Positions 48,467-57,611 of a stretch of 64,000 bases of DNA are shown here, piece by piece. Position numbers and translations under genes: made by a program. The DNA is from Sneathiella sp. GTDB taxonomy: Bacteria > Pseudomonadota > Alphaproteobacteria > Sneathiellales > Sneathiellaceae. The DNA is taken from assembly GCF_002694385.1 (NCBI RefSeq), contig NZ_NZMB01000016.1, forward strand, positions 30,200 through 94,199. The letters run 5' to 3'. How positions within the stretch are numbered: position 1 is the stretch's first letter; each line of letters starts with the position of its first letter. The notes under the pieces were generated by a model. It ran no database searches and had not been told where the DNA came from. It saw nothing but the letters and a program-made list of their open reading frames with translations.

Positions 48467-49762
48467 TTATTCGCCAAAGACACGCCGGAAAATCGTATCC
48501 ACATGCTTCGTATGATATTCAAGGTCAAAAACGCTTTCAATCTGTTCCGCTGAGAGTGCTTTCATGACTTCATCATCGGCTTTCAGCAGTTCCATGAAGT
48601 CTGCGCCTTCGCGCCACACGCGCATGGCGTTGCGCTGCACGAGACGATAGCTGTCTTCCCGGCTGACGCCCGCCTGGGTGAGGGCCAGCAGCACCCGCTG
48701 CGAATGGATCAGGCCGCCGAGCTTATTCATATTGCGCAGCATATTTTCGGGATATACCACCAGCTTTTCAATGACCCCGGTCAGGCGGGCGAGGGCGAAA
48801 TCAAGCGTGATGGTCGCATCCGGGCCGATGCCCCGCTCTACGGAGGAATGGGAGATATCCCGCTCATGCCAGAGGGCGACATTTTCCATGGCCGGGATCG
48901 TCGCCATACGAACAAGACGGGCGAGACCGGTCAGATTCTCCGTCAACACCGGGTTGCGCTTGTGCGGCATGGCGGAGGAGCCTTTCTGTCCCGGCGCAAA
49001 ATATTCTTCAGCTTCCAGCACTTCGGTGCGTTGCAGATGACGGATTTCAACGGCCAGCCGTTCAATAGAGCTGGCAATCACGCCAAGTGTGGCGAAGAAC
49101 ATGGCGTGACGGTCACGGGGAATCACCTGCGTCGAGGCGGGCTCGGGCGTCAGGCCAAGGGACGCCGCCACATGTTCTTCCACATAGGGGTCGATATTCG
49201 CGAAGGTACCGACAGCGCCGGAAATGGCACAGGTGGCGATATCTTTCCGCGCATTAACAAGACGCTCCCGATTGCGATCAAATTCCGCATAGGCCTGCGC
49301 CATCTTGAGGCCAAAAGTCACCGGTTCCGCATGGATACCGTGGGAGCGGCCGACGCAAACGTCATCCTTATGGGCATAGGCCTTCGCCTTCAGCGCGGCC
49401 AGCAGCGCATCCATATCGGCGAGCAGGATATCGCAAGCCTTCGTCAACTGCACCGACAGGCAAGTATCCAGCACATCCGACGATGTCATGCCCTGATGTA
49501 CAAAGCGCGCCTCATCGCCAACATATTCGGCCAGGTTGGTGAGAAAGGCGATCACGTCATGCTTTGTTTCGCGTTCAATCTCGTCAATGCGGTCAATATC
49601 GAAATTACCACGCTCCCACACCGCCTTGGCGGCAGCCTCGGGAATAACGCCCAGCTTCGCCTGCGCATCACAGGCATGGGCTTCAATCTCGAACCAGATA
49701 CGGAATTTGCTTTGCGGGTCCCAGATGGCGGTCATCTCGGGGCGGGCATAACGGGGGATCAT
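48467..49762 (-). CDS. purB: Adenylosuccinate lyase
   Basis: PurB acts twice in purine synthesis, splitting fumarate from SAICAR and from adenylosuccinate. The 431-residue protein belongs to the fumarase/aspartase superfamily: signature KGSSAMPHKRNPVLTENLTGL with the flexible catalytic Ser loop, QGMTSSDVLDTCLSVQ, and GRSHGIHAEPVTFGLKMAQ with the catalytic His. It lies in the same orientation as purCSQL but is separated by the oppositely oriented zeta gene and a terminator, so it has its own transcript. Confidence 0.97.
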   Translation of the reverse strand: MIPRYARPEMTAIWDPQSKFRIWFEIEAHACDAQAKLGVIPEAAAKAVWERGNFDIDRIDEIERETKHDVIAFLTNLAEYVGDEARFVHQGMTSSDVLDTCLSVQLTKACDILLADMDALLAALKAKAYAHKDDVCVGRSHGIHAEPVTFGLKMAQAYAEFDRNRERLVNARKDIATCAISGAVGTFANIDPYVEEHVAASLGLTPEPASTQVIPRDRHAMFFATLGVIASSIERLAVEIRHLQRTEVLEAEEYFAPGQKGSSAMPHKRNPVLTENLTGLARLVRMATIPAMENVALWHERDISHSSVERGIGPDATITLDFALARLTGVIEKLVVYPENMLRNMNKLGGLIHSQRVLLALTQAGVSREDSYRLVQRNAMRVWREGADFMELLKADDEVMKALSAEQIESVFDLEYHTKHVDTIFRRVFGE

Positions 49763-49885
49763 GGCGGCTATCTTTCTGACTACAATAAAGGAAGAAGGCT
49801 GACCTAGCAGAGGTTGCGGAAAATCTCAACCATTTAAGGGCAGGGATGGACGTGTTAAGGCAGAGAGTGGGCGGGAAACGTCCTA

Positions 49886-50662
49886 CTATATCAATCCGCG
49901 GGACTTGAAGCTGAGACAGTCCGTATTGCCGACGATGACATGATCATGCACGCGGATGTTAAGCGCCGCCGCCGCCTTCACAATTTCCAGCGTCATGTCG
50001 ATATCCGCCTTTGATGGCGTCGTATCACCGGACGGGTGGTTATGAACCAGAATGATGGAGGTGGCGCCCAGCTCCAACGCTCGTTTCACCACTTCGCGCG
50101 GATAGACGGCAGTGTGATTGACGGTGCCGGTCTGCTGCACCTCATCAGCTATCAGGTGATTCTTGTTATTGAGAAACAGAATACGGAAATGCTCGACCTG
50201 ACGTTCGCCCATCGTGCCCTGGCAATATTCGAGCAATGCCTGCCAGGAACCGATGACATTTCTTTTCTCAATTTCGGCCCGCAGCAGCTTCTCCCCCAGC
50301 GTCTCCGCAATCTTCAGCGTGGCAATAACCGCATCGCCCGCGCCGTCAATCTTGCGCAGCTCCTCCGCCTCCGCCTTCAGAACACGCGACAGGCTGCCGA
50401 AGCGCGCCAGCAGCGCTTTCGCAAGCGGCTTGGTATCGCCGCGCGGGGAGGCAGCAAACAACAGCATTTCCAGAATCTGGTAATCCGCCAGCGACCGTGC
50501 GCCCGCCGAGAGTACCTGCGCGCGCATTCTTTCACGGTGACCGGCGCGGTGATCCATCTTTCCACTCATGCCTTTTGCACTCTCCGCAAGCCCCAGCGTA
50601 TAGGGGCTATCCAGATCATGCAGGCCGGATGCGTCCGGCGAAGGCTTGGGGTCAGACGTCAT
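49886..50662 (-). CDS. radC: RadC-family JAB/MPN protein
   Basis: A 258-residue protein with an N-terminal helix-hairpin-helix-like part (GHRERMRAQVLSAGARSLADYQILEMLLFAA, KALLARFGSL) and a C-terminal metalloprotease-like JAMM motif (EVQQTGTVNHTAVYPREVV, ILVHNHPSGDTTPSKADIDMT). The family was first linked to DNA repair, but its true activity is unsettled. The start at 50662 overlaps the end of map by 11 bp; longer in-frame starts would overlap more. Confidence 0.93.
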   Translation of the reverse strand: MTSDPKPSPDASGLHDLDSPYTLGLAESAKGMSGKMDHRAGHRERMRAQVLSAGARSLADYQILEMLLFAASPRGDTKPLAKALLARFGSLSRVLKAEAEELRKIDGAGDAVIATLKIAETLGEKLLRAEIEKRNVIGSWQALLEYCQGTMGERQVEHFRILFLNNKNHLIADEVQQTGTVNHTAVYPREVVKRALELGATSIILVHNHPSGDTTPSKADIDMTLEIVKAAAALNIRVHDHVIVGNTDCLSFKSRGLI

Positions 50663-51476
50663 AGGGCGGCTTGTCCAGTCCCTTCGGTGACAGGGTGAAA
50701 ATTTCATACCCTGTTTCGGTCACGCCGATAGAATGTTCGAACTGTGCGGAAAGGGAACGGTCCTTGGTGACCGCTGTCCAGCCATCATCGAGCACCTTGA
50801 CCTGCCAGGTGCCGAGATTGATCATCGGTTCGATCGTGAAAATCATGCCAGCTTTCAACTCGATCCCTTCGCCCGGCGTGCCGTAATGCACGATATTCGG
50901 CACATCATGAAACACCCGGCCAACGCCATGTCCGCAGAAGTCGCGCACGACAGAGCAGCGCTTGCCTTCCGCGAAATTCTGGATGGCATAACCAATATCG
51001 CCGGTGGTGGCGCCGGGTTTCACCACCTCAATTCCGCGCATCAGGGATTCATAGGTGATGTCGATCAGGCGGGAGGCCTTCACGCTCGGCTTGCCGGCCA
51101 CATACATGCGGCTGCTGTCGCCATACCAGCCGTCAACAATGGGCGTGACGTCAATATTGAGAATATCGCCATTCTGAAGCTTTTTCGGCCCCGGAATACC
51201 ATGGCAGACCACATGGTTGATGGAGATGCAGACATGCTTGGGATAGCCGCGGTAATTCAGCGGTCCGCTGGTCGCACCGCGCTCGGCAATAAAGTCGGCG
51301 CAGATCCGGTCCAGCTCCTCCGTCGTGACGCCGGGCACCACATGCTCCGCTATCATGTCAAGGGTTTCGGCAGCCAATTGCCCGGCCTTGCGCATTCCCT
51401 CAAAACCTTCGGGTCCATGCAGCTTGATCACGCCGGTGTTGCGTTCCGGCGCGGTTATACTCGTTTCATATCTCAT
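50652..51476 (-). CDS. map: Methionine aminopeptidase, type I
   Basis: Map removes initiator Met from nascent proteins. The 274-residue protein has metal ligands visible in LNIDVTPIVDGWYGDSSRMY (two Asp), RDFCGHGVGRVFHDVPNIVHYG (His), FTIEPMINLG (Glu) and FEHSIGVTE (Glu); the substrate-side His is in INHVVCHGIPG. It is followed by radC with an 11 bp overlap and preceded by sfsA. Confidence 0.97.
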   Translation of the reverse strand: MRYETSITAPERNTGVIKLHGPEGFEGMRKAGQLAAETLDMIAEHVVPGVTTEELDRICADFIAERGATSGPLNYRGYPKHVCISINHVVCHGIPGPKKLQNGDILNIDVTPIVDGWYGDSSRMYVAGKPSVKASRLIDITYESLMRGIEVVKPGATTGDIGYAIQNFAEGKRCSVVRDFCGHGVGRVFHDVPNIVHYGTPGEGIELKAGMIFTIEPMINLGTWQVKVLDDGWTAVTKDRSLSAQFEHSIGVTETGYEIFTLSPKGLDKPPYDV

Positions 51477-51502
51477 AAGCGCTCTTCAGTAAATTTAACG
51501 AA

Positions 51503-52231
51503 TTATACGTCATGCCGGACCGAAAGGGAACCAGGAATGACCGGGACAGGAGAACCGAGACGTATTCCGTTAGTTGTTATGTGGCAGTCATAGCAGAGAA
51601 TTTCAACTCCCGCCGCTCTGGCCGTCGCGAAAGCCGCCGCATAATCGGGATCGATATCCGCCGCCAGACGGAAGGAGCGGCAATCGGTTCGCTGGATCAG
51701 GTAGAACATGGCCGCGCGCTGCCCGTTTTCGACCATACTGGCAAGTTCCCGCAGATGCTTCGTACCGCGCACCGTCACCGCATCAGGAAATTCAGCCTCC
51801 GCCGCCATGCGGGCCAGCGTGACATTCTTCACCTCCACATAGCAATCCGGCCTGTTGTCACCCGAAAGCAGAATATCGATGCGGGAATTTTCACCATATT
51901 TCACTTCACGGCGGAGGCTATCATATCCTGCAAGTTCCGGCACATCCCCGGCCGCAATCGCCTCGGCCACGATGCCGTTCGGATGCGAGGTGTTGATGCC
52001 AACGAAAGCATCTTCAATTTCCACCAGTTCCCAGCTATAGGGTAGCTTGCGCTTTGCATTGTCTGAACGCGATAGCCAGACCGTCATACCCGGTTCCTTC
52101 AAACCCATCATGGAGCCGGAATTGGCCACATGGGCGGTGAGGGTGCGACCATCCGCCATTTCCACATCGGCAAGGAAGCGTTTGTATCGTTTGATCAGGG
52201 TGCCTTTTTCAAGCGGCGTGGGAAATTCCAT
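51503..52231 (-). CDS. sfsA: Sugar fermentation stimulation protein homolog SfsA
   Basis: A 242-residue SfsA family protein: FPTPLEKGTLIKRYKRFLADVE with its OB-like start, TAHVANSGSMMGLKEPG, RIDILLSGDNRPDCYVEVKNVTLA (nuclease-like active site residues) and FPDAVTVRGTKHLRELASMVENGQRAAMFYLIQRTD. The domain is a PD-(D/E)XK nuclease fold with unproven function. It is co-oriented with map and radC. Confidence 0.94.
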   Translation of the reverse strand: MEFPTPLEKGTLIKRYKRFLADVEMADGRTLTAHVANSGSMMGLKEPGMTVWLSRSDNAKRKLPYSWELVEIEDAFVGINTSHPNGIVAEAIAAGDVPELAGYDSLRREVKYGENSRIDILLSGDNRPDCYVEVKNVTLARMAAEAEFPDAVTVRGTKHLRELASMVENGQRAAMFYLIQRTDCRSFRLAADIDPDYAAAFATARAAGVEILCYDCHITTNGIRLGSPVPVIPGSLSVRHDV

Positions 52232-52335
52232 CTTTATCGACCCGGATTGGACTGCGTGATAATTTTGCTGATGCTCTTTGTATTCCCTTTGCTATGATGC
52301 GGGCAACCCCGGGTCCGGAAATTGCAGGTTATTTT

Positions 52336-53109
52336 ATGTCGAGCCATACAGATCATTCCCAGAAGACGGTCACCGCCGCCATTCTCGTCATCGGCGATGA
52401 AATCCTCTCCGGCCGGACACAGGATAAGAATATGGCCTGGCTGGCGGTGCAGCTTAACGAGATCGGCGTGCAATTGCGCGAGGCGCGTGTCGTCCCGGAT
52501 ATCGAGGCGGAGATTGTTGACGCCGTCAACAAACTCCGTGCCAAATACAATTATGTTTTCACCACCGGCGGGATTGGCCCGACCCATGATGACATCACGG
52601 CGGACTCCATTGCCGCCGCATTCGGGGTCGCCATCGACTATCATCCGGAAGCCATGAATATCCTGACCCGCCATTACGAAACGAGCGGTATTGAATTCAA
52701 CGCGGCCCGCAAGCGTATGGCCCGCATCCCGGACGGCGCCACGCTCATCTACAATCCGGTCAGCAAGGCGCCCGGTTTCAGAATCGAGAATGTCTTTGTC
52801 ATGGCCGGTGTGCCCATGATCATGCAGGCGATGTTCGCGGAAATTGCCCCAATCCTGCAGGGCGGGGCGAAAATGTTGAGCCGGACCATCGGCGCTGGCC
52901 TGCCCGAGGGACGCGTCGCCCAGAAACTCGGCGAACTGCAGGGGGTTTACCCCAATGTCTCCATGGGTTCATATCCCTATTTCAAGCAGGGGGAGGTGGG
53001 CACCAATCTGGTGCTGCGCTCAACCGATCCCGAGGCTCTCAACGCCGCGTTCGATGCGCTTTTCGACTGGCTGAAAACCCAGGGTGTGAGCGCCAGCGAA
53101 ACAAGCTGA
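52336..53109 (+). CDS. CinA-like molybdopterin-binding domain protein
   Basis: A 257-residue protein that contains only the N-terminal MoCF-like domain of CinA: AAILVIGDEILSGRTQDKNMAWLA, TTGGIGPTHDDITADSIAAAFG and the MAGVPMIMQAMF block. The C-terminal nicotinamide-mononucleotide amidase domain is absent. Such stand-alone proteins occur widely in alphaproteobacteria. ATG 52336 was chosen since upstream codons lack family similarity. It is divergent from sfsA, with a 104 bp gap. Confidence 0.9.
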   Translation: MSSHTDHSQKTVTAAILVIGDEILSGRTQDKNMAWLAVQLNEIGVQLREARVVPDIEAEIVDAVNKLRAKYNYVFTTGGIGPTHDDITADSIAAAFGVAIDYHPEAMNILTRHYETSGIEFNAARKRMARIPDGATLIYNPVSKAPGFRIENVFVMAGVPMIMQAMFAEIAPILQGGAKMLSRTIGAGLPEGRVAQKLGELQGVYPNVSMGSYPYFKQGEVGTNLVLRSTDPEALNAAFDALFDWLKTQGVSASETS

Positions 53110-53192
53110 CGCCGCCACGGGTATTTCCGCCGCAGCGCGCAGGAACGGTACTGTCAGAACGGGCAAAAAAGACAGGTCACGGCATTAAATCC

Positions 53193-53221
53193 TTGTTTCC
53201 GTAAACCGCTTTCGCTAGGGT
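53193..53221 (+). promoter_or_regulatory. Candidate promoter of tRNA-Leu
   Basis: TTGTTT-N17-TAGGGT (53193-53198 and 53216-53221) would start transcription only a few bases before the tRNA. The -10 is poor, so this is tentative. Confidence 0.35.
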
Positions 53222-53230
53222 TCACCCGCC

Positions 53231-53317
53231 GCCCGCATGGTGAAATCGGTAAACACAGTAGACTTAAAATCTGCCGCCCGTAAGGGCTTCCCGGTTCAAC
53301 TCCGGGTGCGGGCACCA
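53231..53317 (+). tRNA. tRNA-Leu (TAA anticodon)
   Basis: The 87 nt sequence folds as a class II tRNA. The acceptor arm GCCCGCA pairs with TGCGGGC, the D arm is TGGTGAAATCGGTAAACACA, and the anticodon loop is CTTAAAA with TAA. A long variable arm (GCCCGTAAGGGC type) follows, then T arm CCGGTTCAACTCCGG. CCA is encoded at 53315-53317. Confidence 0.97.
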
Positions 53318-53442
53318 ATCTGACCCCGACCACCATTCCAGATAAATTCTGCAAAAATCGTGATAATTGAAGGGGTGGGGCGCTCCTCAGAACAGTTGCA
53401 GATGTTCCAACGGCAGATTCCGGTTATTTCAGGATAGCGAAA

Positions 53443-53518
53443 TGGTGAGCCCGACAGGATTCGAACCTGTGACCCACTGATTAAAAGTCAGTTGCTCTAC
53501 CGACTGAGCTACGGGCCC
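53443..53518 (-). tRNA. tRNA-Lys (TTT anticodon)
   Basis: The 76 nt minus-strand sequence begins GGGCCCGTAGCTCAGTCGG and has anticodon stem-loop CTGACTTTTAATCAG (TTT). The T arm is ACAGGTTCGAATCCTGT and the acceptor closes with CGGGCTC, A, CCA; CCA is encoded. It converges with tRNA-Leu over a 125 bp gap in which I see no gene. Confidence 0.98.
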
Positions 53519-53582
53519 CCATTTTGCGATGCTGCGATGAATGGCCTTTCATTTCAGTCGAAAAGCGTCGCAACGCGGCTGC

Positions 53583-53611
53583 AACATAGGGAGGTTGCGC
53601 CCAATGGTCAA
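53583..53611 (-). promoter_or_regulatory. Sigma-70-like promoter of tRNA-Lys
   Basis: On the minus strand TTGACC (53606-53611), 17 bp spacer, TATGTT (53583-53588): a good -35/-10 pair about 65 bp upstream of the mature tRNA 5' end. Confidence 0.6.
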
Positions 53612-53740
53612 CACAGATTTTATTTTTTTAAAAGCTGTCAAAAATGTCGTTATCTGCAACTATAGCATATTCATCATGGACGCCCCGGCGCCGAAATGGC
53701 AGAAAATAACGCTGATACAGTCAAACGAAAGAGGATACGG

Positions 53741-54304
53741 ATGATTTCAAAGTTCTTGTCACGGGTTTTCATGCTTCTGATGCTGACGGGAATAAGCGCT
53801 TTGCCGCTCTCCACGGCAAATGCAGCCGACCCGGAAAACACCCTCTATCTTGATCTTGTCTATGGCCGCGTCGTGATTGAATTACGCCCTGACCTTGCGC
53901 CGAACCATGTCGCCCGCATCAAGGAGCTGACGCGCGAAGGCTTTTATGACGGGGTCAAGTTCCATCGCGTAATCGTCGATTTTATGGCCCAGACGGGCGA
54001 TCCCACCGGCACCGGCACGGGCGGATCGGGCCGCAAGCTGCGGGCGGAGTTCAGCAATGCCCCGCATGTGCGCGGCGCGGTTTCCATGGCGCGGGCAACC
54101 TCCCCGCACAGCGCCGACAGCCAGTTTTTTATTGTCACCGCCGATTCCCATTTTCTTGACGGGAAATACACCGTCTGGGGCCGGGTTGTGGAAGGCATGG
54201 AATATGTCGACCTGATCAAGAAAGGCGTCGGCAAAAGCGGTATGGTCCCCGGAGAGCCGGATATCATCGTGAAAATGCAGGTCGCCGCCGATGTGAAGGA
54301 GTAG
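53741..54304 (+). CDS. Periplasmic cyclophilin-type peptidyl-prolyl isomerase
   Basis: A 187-residue PPIase with a signal peptide (MISKFLSRVFMLLMLTGISAL, cleavage near TANAADP), placing it in the periplasm. The cyclophilin core has FYDGVKFHRVIVDFMAQTGDPTGTGTGGSG (catalytic Arg), SMARATSPHSADSQFFIVTAD and FLDGKYTVWGRVVEGMEYVD. GAGG in AGAGGATACGG fits the chosen ATG 53741; an in-frame ATG 15 codons earlier has no such site. A terminator follows. Confidence 0.93.
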   Translation: MISKFLSRVFMLLMLTGISALPLSTANAADPENTLYLDLVYGRVVIELRPDLAPNHVARIKELTREGFYDGVKFHRVIVDFMAQTGDPTGTGTGGSGRKLRAEFSNAPHVRGAVSMARATSPHSADSQFFIVTADSHFLDGKYTVWGRVVEGMEYVDLIKKGVGKSGMVPGEPDIIVKMQVAADVKE

Positions 54305-54334
54305 GGGGCCGTCTCAGACCCCTAATATTCAAAT

Positions 54335-54366
54335 AAGACGGCGTGCCACTCGGTCGCCGTCTTTTT
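54335..54366 (+). terminator. Intrinsic terminator after the cyclophilin gene
   Basis: AAGACGGCG (54335-54343) pairs with CGCCGTCTT (54355-54363), followed by TTTT. The cupin gene on the other strand ends directly at its edge (54367). Confidence 0.88.
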
Positions 54367-54789
54367 CTAACCTTTATCAGCGGAATTCTTCGCAAACCAA
54401 TCGACAATGGCGGGCATGTCCCGTTCGAATCCGCCGGGAATAAAAATATTCAGAAAGCGGGTTGGTTCATCTGACAGATTTTCAAAATCATGGGTCACGC
54501 CGGCGGGCACGCGAATAAAACTGCCCGCCGCCGCATCCTGCCGCGCGCCATCCAGGTAAAAGGTCGTCACCCCTTCCAAAACATAGAAGATATCATCCTC
54601 ATGATCATGAGAATGGGGGCTCGATCCCGGCGTTTTCGGCGCAAGGTGCCATTCGGAAATGGAATATTCCGCCGCCGTCTCCGCTTCATCTGCATAAAAG
54701 ACGCTTCGCATGCCGCCCATGTCATATGCACGCCCACCGCCCGGGGCGATATGGAGCAGTTTTTTCCTCACAGCCTCTTTATCCGCCAT
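54367..54789 (-). CDS. Cupin domain protein
   Basis: A 140-residue single cupin. Metal-binding motif 1 is GSSPHSHDHEDDIFYVLEG, and motif 2 is GSFIRVPAGVTHDFENLSDEP. The conserved His/Glu set suggests a bound metal, but the reaction is unknown; dioxygenase or binding roles are both common. It follows the SDR gene by 27 bp in the same direction, so the pair may act in one catabolic step. Confidence 0.88.
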   Translation of the reverse strand: MADKEAVRKKLLHIAPGGGRAYDMGGMRSVFYADEAETAAEYSISEWHLAPKTPGSSPHSHDHEDDIFYVLEGVTTFYLDGARQDAAAGSFIRVPAGVTHDFENLSDEPTRFLNIFIPGGFERDMPAIVDWFAKNSADKG

Positions 54790-54816
54790 TGTTCCCCCGT
54801 TTTAGAGTAGAATTCA

Positions 54817-55572
54817 TCAAACGCAGCGCCCGCCATCCACCTCCAGCGCGACACCCGTAATGAAGGACGCGTCATCGGAGGCCAGCCAGAGTGCGGCATG
54901 GGCGAGATCGCGCGGCGTATTCTCGCGCCCGAGCGGGATGGTCGAAACAAATTTGTTGCGGATTTCCTGTGTATCCACCCCGCCCATGAATTCCACCGAC
55001 ATGCCGGTGCTGGCGAATACCGGACAGAGGGCGTTAACGCGCACCTGCTTTGGCGCCAGCTCCAGTGCCATGGATTTGGACATGGTGACAACCGCGCCCT
55101 TGCTCGCATTATACCAGGTGAGGCCGGGCCGCGGACTCAGCGCCGCCGTGGAGGCGATATTCACCACATTGCCCTGGCTTTCAATGAGGTGCGGGACAAT
55201 CTCTTTCGTGGTGAGATACAGGCTCTTCACATTGACATTGAAGATTTTATCGAACGTCGCCTCATCCACATCGAACATGGAACCGTTACGCTGCGGAAAA
55301 CCCGCATTGTTGACGAGGATGTCGATTTTCCCGAATGCCTTTAATGTTGCGTCCGTCATGGCCGCGAGATCGGCGGCACTGGTGACATCGCAGGCGCTGC
55401 TGATGGCTGTTCCGCCTGCATCGGTTATGCCCTTCGCAACCGCCACTGCCGCCGCGCCATTCAGGTCGCTGACCATGACTTTTGCGCCTTCCGCCGCAAA
55501 CAGTTCCGCCATAGCTTTGCCAAAGCCTGAGCCCGCGCCCGTGATGATGGCCACTTTATCTTTCAATCGCAT
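54817..55572 (-). CDS. SDR-family oxidoreductase (FabG-like)
   Basis: A 251-residue classical SDR. NAD(P) loop TGAGSGFGKAMAELF, acidic residue after beta-2 (VSDLNG) favouring NAD, NNAG in LVNNAGFPQRNGS, catalytic Ser in VNIASTAALSPRPG and YNASK (TWYNASKGAVV). The VALEVDGGRCV C-terminus is usual. GGGAGAAG precedes ATG 55572. It is upstream of the cupin gene. The substrate is unknown. Confidence 0.9.
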   Translation of the reverse strand: MRLKDKVAIITGAGSGFGKAMAELFAAEGAKVMVSDLNGAAAVAVAKGITDAGGTAISSACDVTSAADLAAMTDATLKAFGKIDILVNNAGFPQRNGSMFDVDEATFDKIFNVNVKSLYLTTKEIVPHLIESQGNVVNIASTAALSPRPGLTWYNASKGAVVTMSKSMALELAPKQVRVNALCPVFASTGMSVEFMGGVDTQEIRNKFVSTIPLGRENTPRDLAHAALWLASDDASFITGVALEVDGGRCV

Positions 55573-55661
55573 GTTTTCTTCTCCCGCTTTCTGGCGAGAA
55601 TAGTTCAACTTTCAGAGGCAATTGGCAAGAGTGGCGGTAAAAATTTTCGACTGCGCGCGCT

Positions 55662-57434
55662 TCAGGCCGCTTTCGGTACGATACGCGAGGGCGGCAGATA
55701 GAGCGAAACGACCGTGCCTTCGCCATAACGGCTCATCAGTTCCAGCCGCCCTTCATGCATTTCGGCAAGGTTTTTCGACAGCGGCAAGCCAAGTCCCGTT
55801 CCCTGATACTTCCGGTCCTTGTCACTGTCCACCTGCACAAAGGGGGTGAGGGCCTTTTCAATATCATCTTCGCGAATGCCAATGCCGTTATCGCTGACGC
55901 TGATACGCAGGCCCGCATCTTCCAGAAGCTGGACGGAGGTAATGATCCGCCCTCCCATGGGGGTAAATTTCACTGCATTGGAAAGGAGATTGATGAGAAT
56001 CTGCTTGATCATCCGTCGATCCGCGAAAATCTGCGGCAGGAGCGGATCGAACTCCAGCTTGATATTGATATCATTCTCGATGGCCCGCTGCTGCGTCAGG
56101 CGGACGCATTCATTCACCAGCACGTCGATCTCAACGGCTTCCTCATTGATTTTCTGTTCTCCGGATTCGATCTTGGAGAAATCGAGAATGTCATTGATCA
56201 GATCGAGGAGATGATGACCGCTCGCGTTGATATCCTCTGCATATTCGAGATATTTACTTGAGCCGACGGGCCCGAAAATCTGGCTGGTGATGACCTCGGA
56301 AAAACCGATGACCGCATTTAGCGGCGTGCGCAGTTCATGACTCATATTGGCAAGAAACTTGCCCTTGATCTTGGCGGCATATTCCGCTTCGTCCTTCGCC
56401 TGCTTGAGAAATTCTTCAATCTGCATCTGTGCGGAAATATCGCGGATGACAAGCTGCATGACCATGCGTTCTCCATAGAGCAGGGCGGAGCCCTCCATTT
56501 CCACATTGGTCTGAATGCCATCATCGCGGATCACACGAGACTTAAGGGACGGTAGTTTTTTTCCGCTCTCCATCTCTTCGACAGGCCCCATATAGGGAGA
56601 GAGCATTTCCATGTCCGAATAGGGGAAATAGGCCGATATTCGATGGCCGATCAGATCATGACGGCCGCGCTTGTTAAAGAGCCGGAGCGCCGCTTCATTC
56701 ACATAGATGATATAGCCCCCCTTGTGGGCGACAATGGCATCGGGCGACAGCTCGATCATCGTGCGGTAGCGATCCTCATTTTCGCGCAGCGACCTTTCCG
56801 CCATGCGCTTCGACGTCACATCCGTAACGGTCAGAATAAGTCCGCCATCGGTCCGTATATTATAATAAATTTCGATAATCCGGCCCGTAACCAGCTTGCG
56901 GTCCAGCACACTCGAAACCCGCTTTTCAATTTTCCCCAGCGTATCCACGATAAAGTCATCGCGCGACAACTCAATATCCACATAATGATCGTAATTCCAG
57001 CCGAGAACATCCTGTAATGTTGTCTGATGCGCCTGGTAACGTTTCGCATCCGCTTCCGTCAGCTCCAGATAACGCCTGTTCCAGGCCTGCAATTTCAGAT
57101 CCTCATCAAAAACGGCAATGCCAAGATCGACATTATCGAGAATGACGTTTAGCAGAGAATCCTTGCTGCGCAGGGCTTTCTGACCTGTGCGGATCTGTCG
57201 TATCTGGAAAAAGGCAAGCAGGGCACAGAAAAGCAGCCCGCCAGCCGCAATATTGCTGGCGTAATGGAAATAGGGATCGTCCAGAAACAAGGTCGAAAAC
57301 AGAAGAAGGCCGAAAGAAACCGTCAGCAGGACAAGGCTGCCAAATTCCAGCAGCCGTCTGAAATTCCAGTAAATTTTCATGGATCGAGCTGGTTCCGGCG
57401 CGACGGTTACGTCTTTTTTAAAGGCTGATAACAT
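55662..57434 (-). CDS. Membrane-bound PAS sensor histidine kinase
   Basis: A 590-residue hybrid-free histidine kinase. Two N-terminal helices (FGSLVLLTVSFGLLLFSTLF and IAAGGLLFCALLAFF) are followed by two PAS domains (about 95-215, 225-345). The HisKA dimerisation domain carries the phospho-accepting His366 in FLANMSHELRTPLNAVIGF. The HATPase domain has N-box ILINLLSNAVKFTP, G1 VSDNGIGI and G2 GTGLGLPLS. There is no receiver domain and no response regulator gene next to it, so it is an orphan. It resembles PleC/DivJ-type kinases in catalytic sequence. The sensed signal is unknown. Confidence 0.92.
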   Translation of the reverse strand: MLSAFKKDVTVAPEPARSMKIYWNFRRLLEFGSLVLLTVSFGLLLFSTLFLDDPYFHYASNIAAGGLLFCALLAFFQIRQIRTGQKALRSKDSLLNVILDNVDLGIAVFDEDLKLQAWNRRYLELTEADAKRYQAHQTTLQDVLGWNYDHYVDIELSRDDFIVDTLGKIEKRVSSVLDRKLVTGRIIEIYYNIRTDGGLILTVTDVTSKRMAERSLRENEDRYRTMIELSPDAIVAHKGGYIIYVNEAALRLFNKRGRHDLIGHRISAYFPYSDMEMLSPYMGPVEEMESGKKLPSLKSRVIRDDGIQTNVEMEGSALLYGERMVMQLVIRDISAQMQIEEFLKQAKDEAEYAAKIKGKFLANMSHELRTPLNAVIGFSEVITSQIFGPVGSSKYLEYAEDINASGHHLLDLINDILDFSKIESGEQKINEEAVEIDVLVNECVRLTQQRAIENDINIKLEFDPLLPQIFADRRMIKQILINLLSNAVKFTPMGGRIITSVQLLEDAGLRISVSDNGIGIREDDIEKALTPFVQVDSDKDRKYQGTGLGLPLSKNLAEMHEGRLELMSRYGEGTVVSLYLPPSRIVPKAA

Positions 57435-57611
57435 TCAGATGGAAGTATAGCCAACAAGTGTTAAGAGGAAGTTTACACGGCCAATACAGCCGGCCCGTGA
57501 CTGACAGAAAATTCATAAGACACTGGCATGGCTTCATGATAGGCTTCCCCATAGATCAGGAAATCCCTGAAAAATACTCCTTTTCCACCTGTTTTCAGCA
57601 ACTTACGGAAA

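Noticed and set aside
53231..53518. tRNA-Leu / tRNA-Lys region as an integration site
   Set aside because: No integrase, duplicated tRNA 3' end or foreign composition beside them; flanking genes are ordinary.
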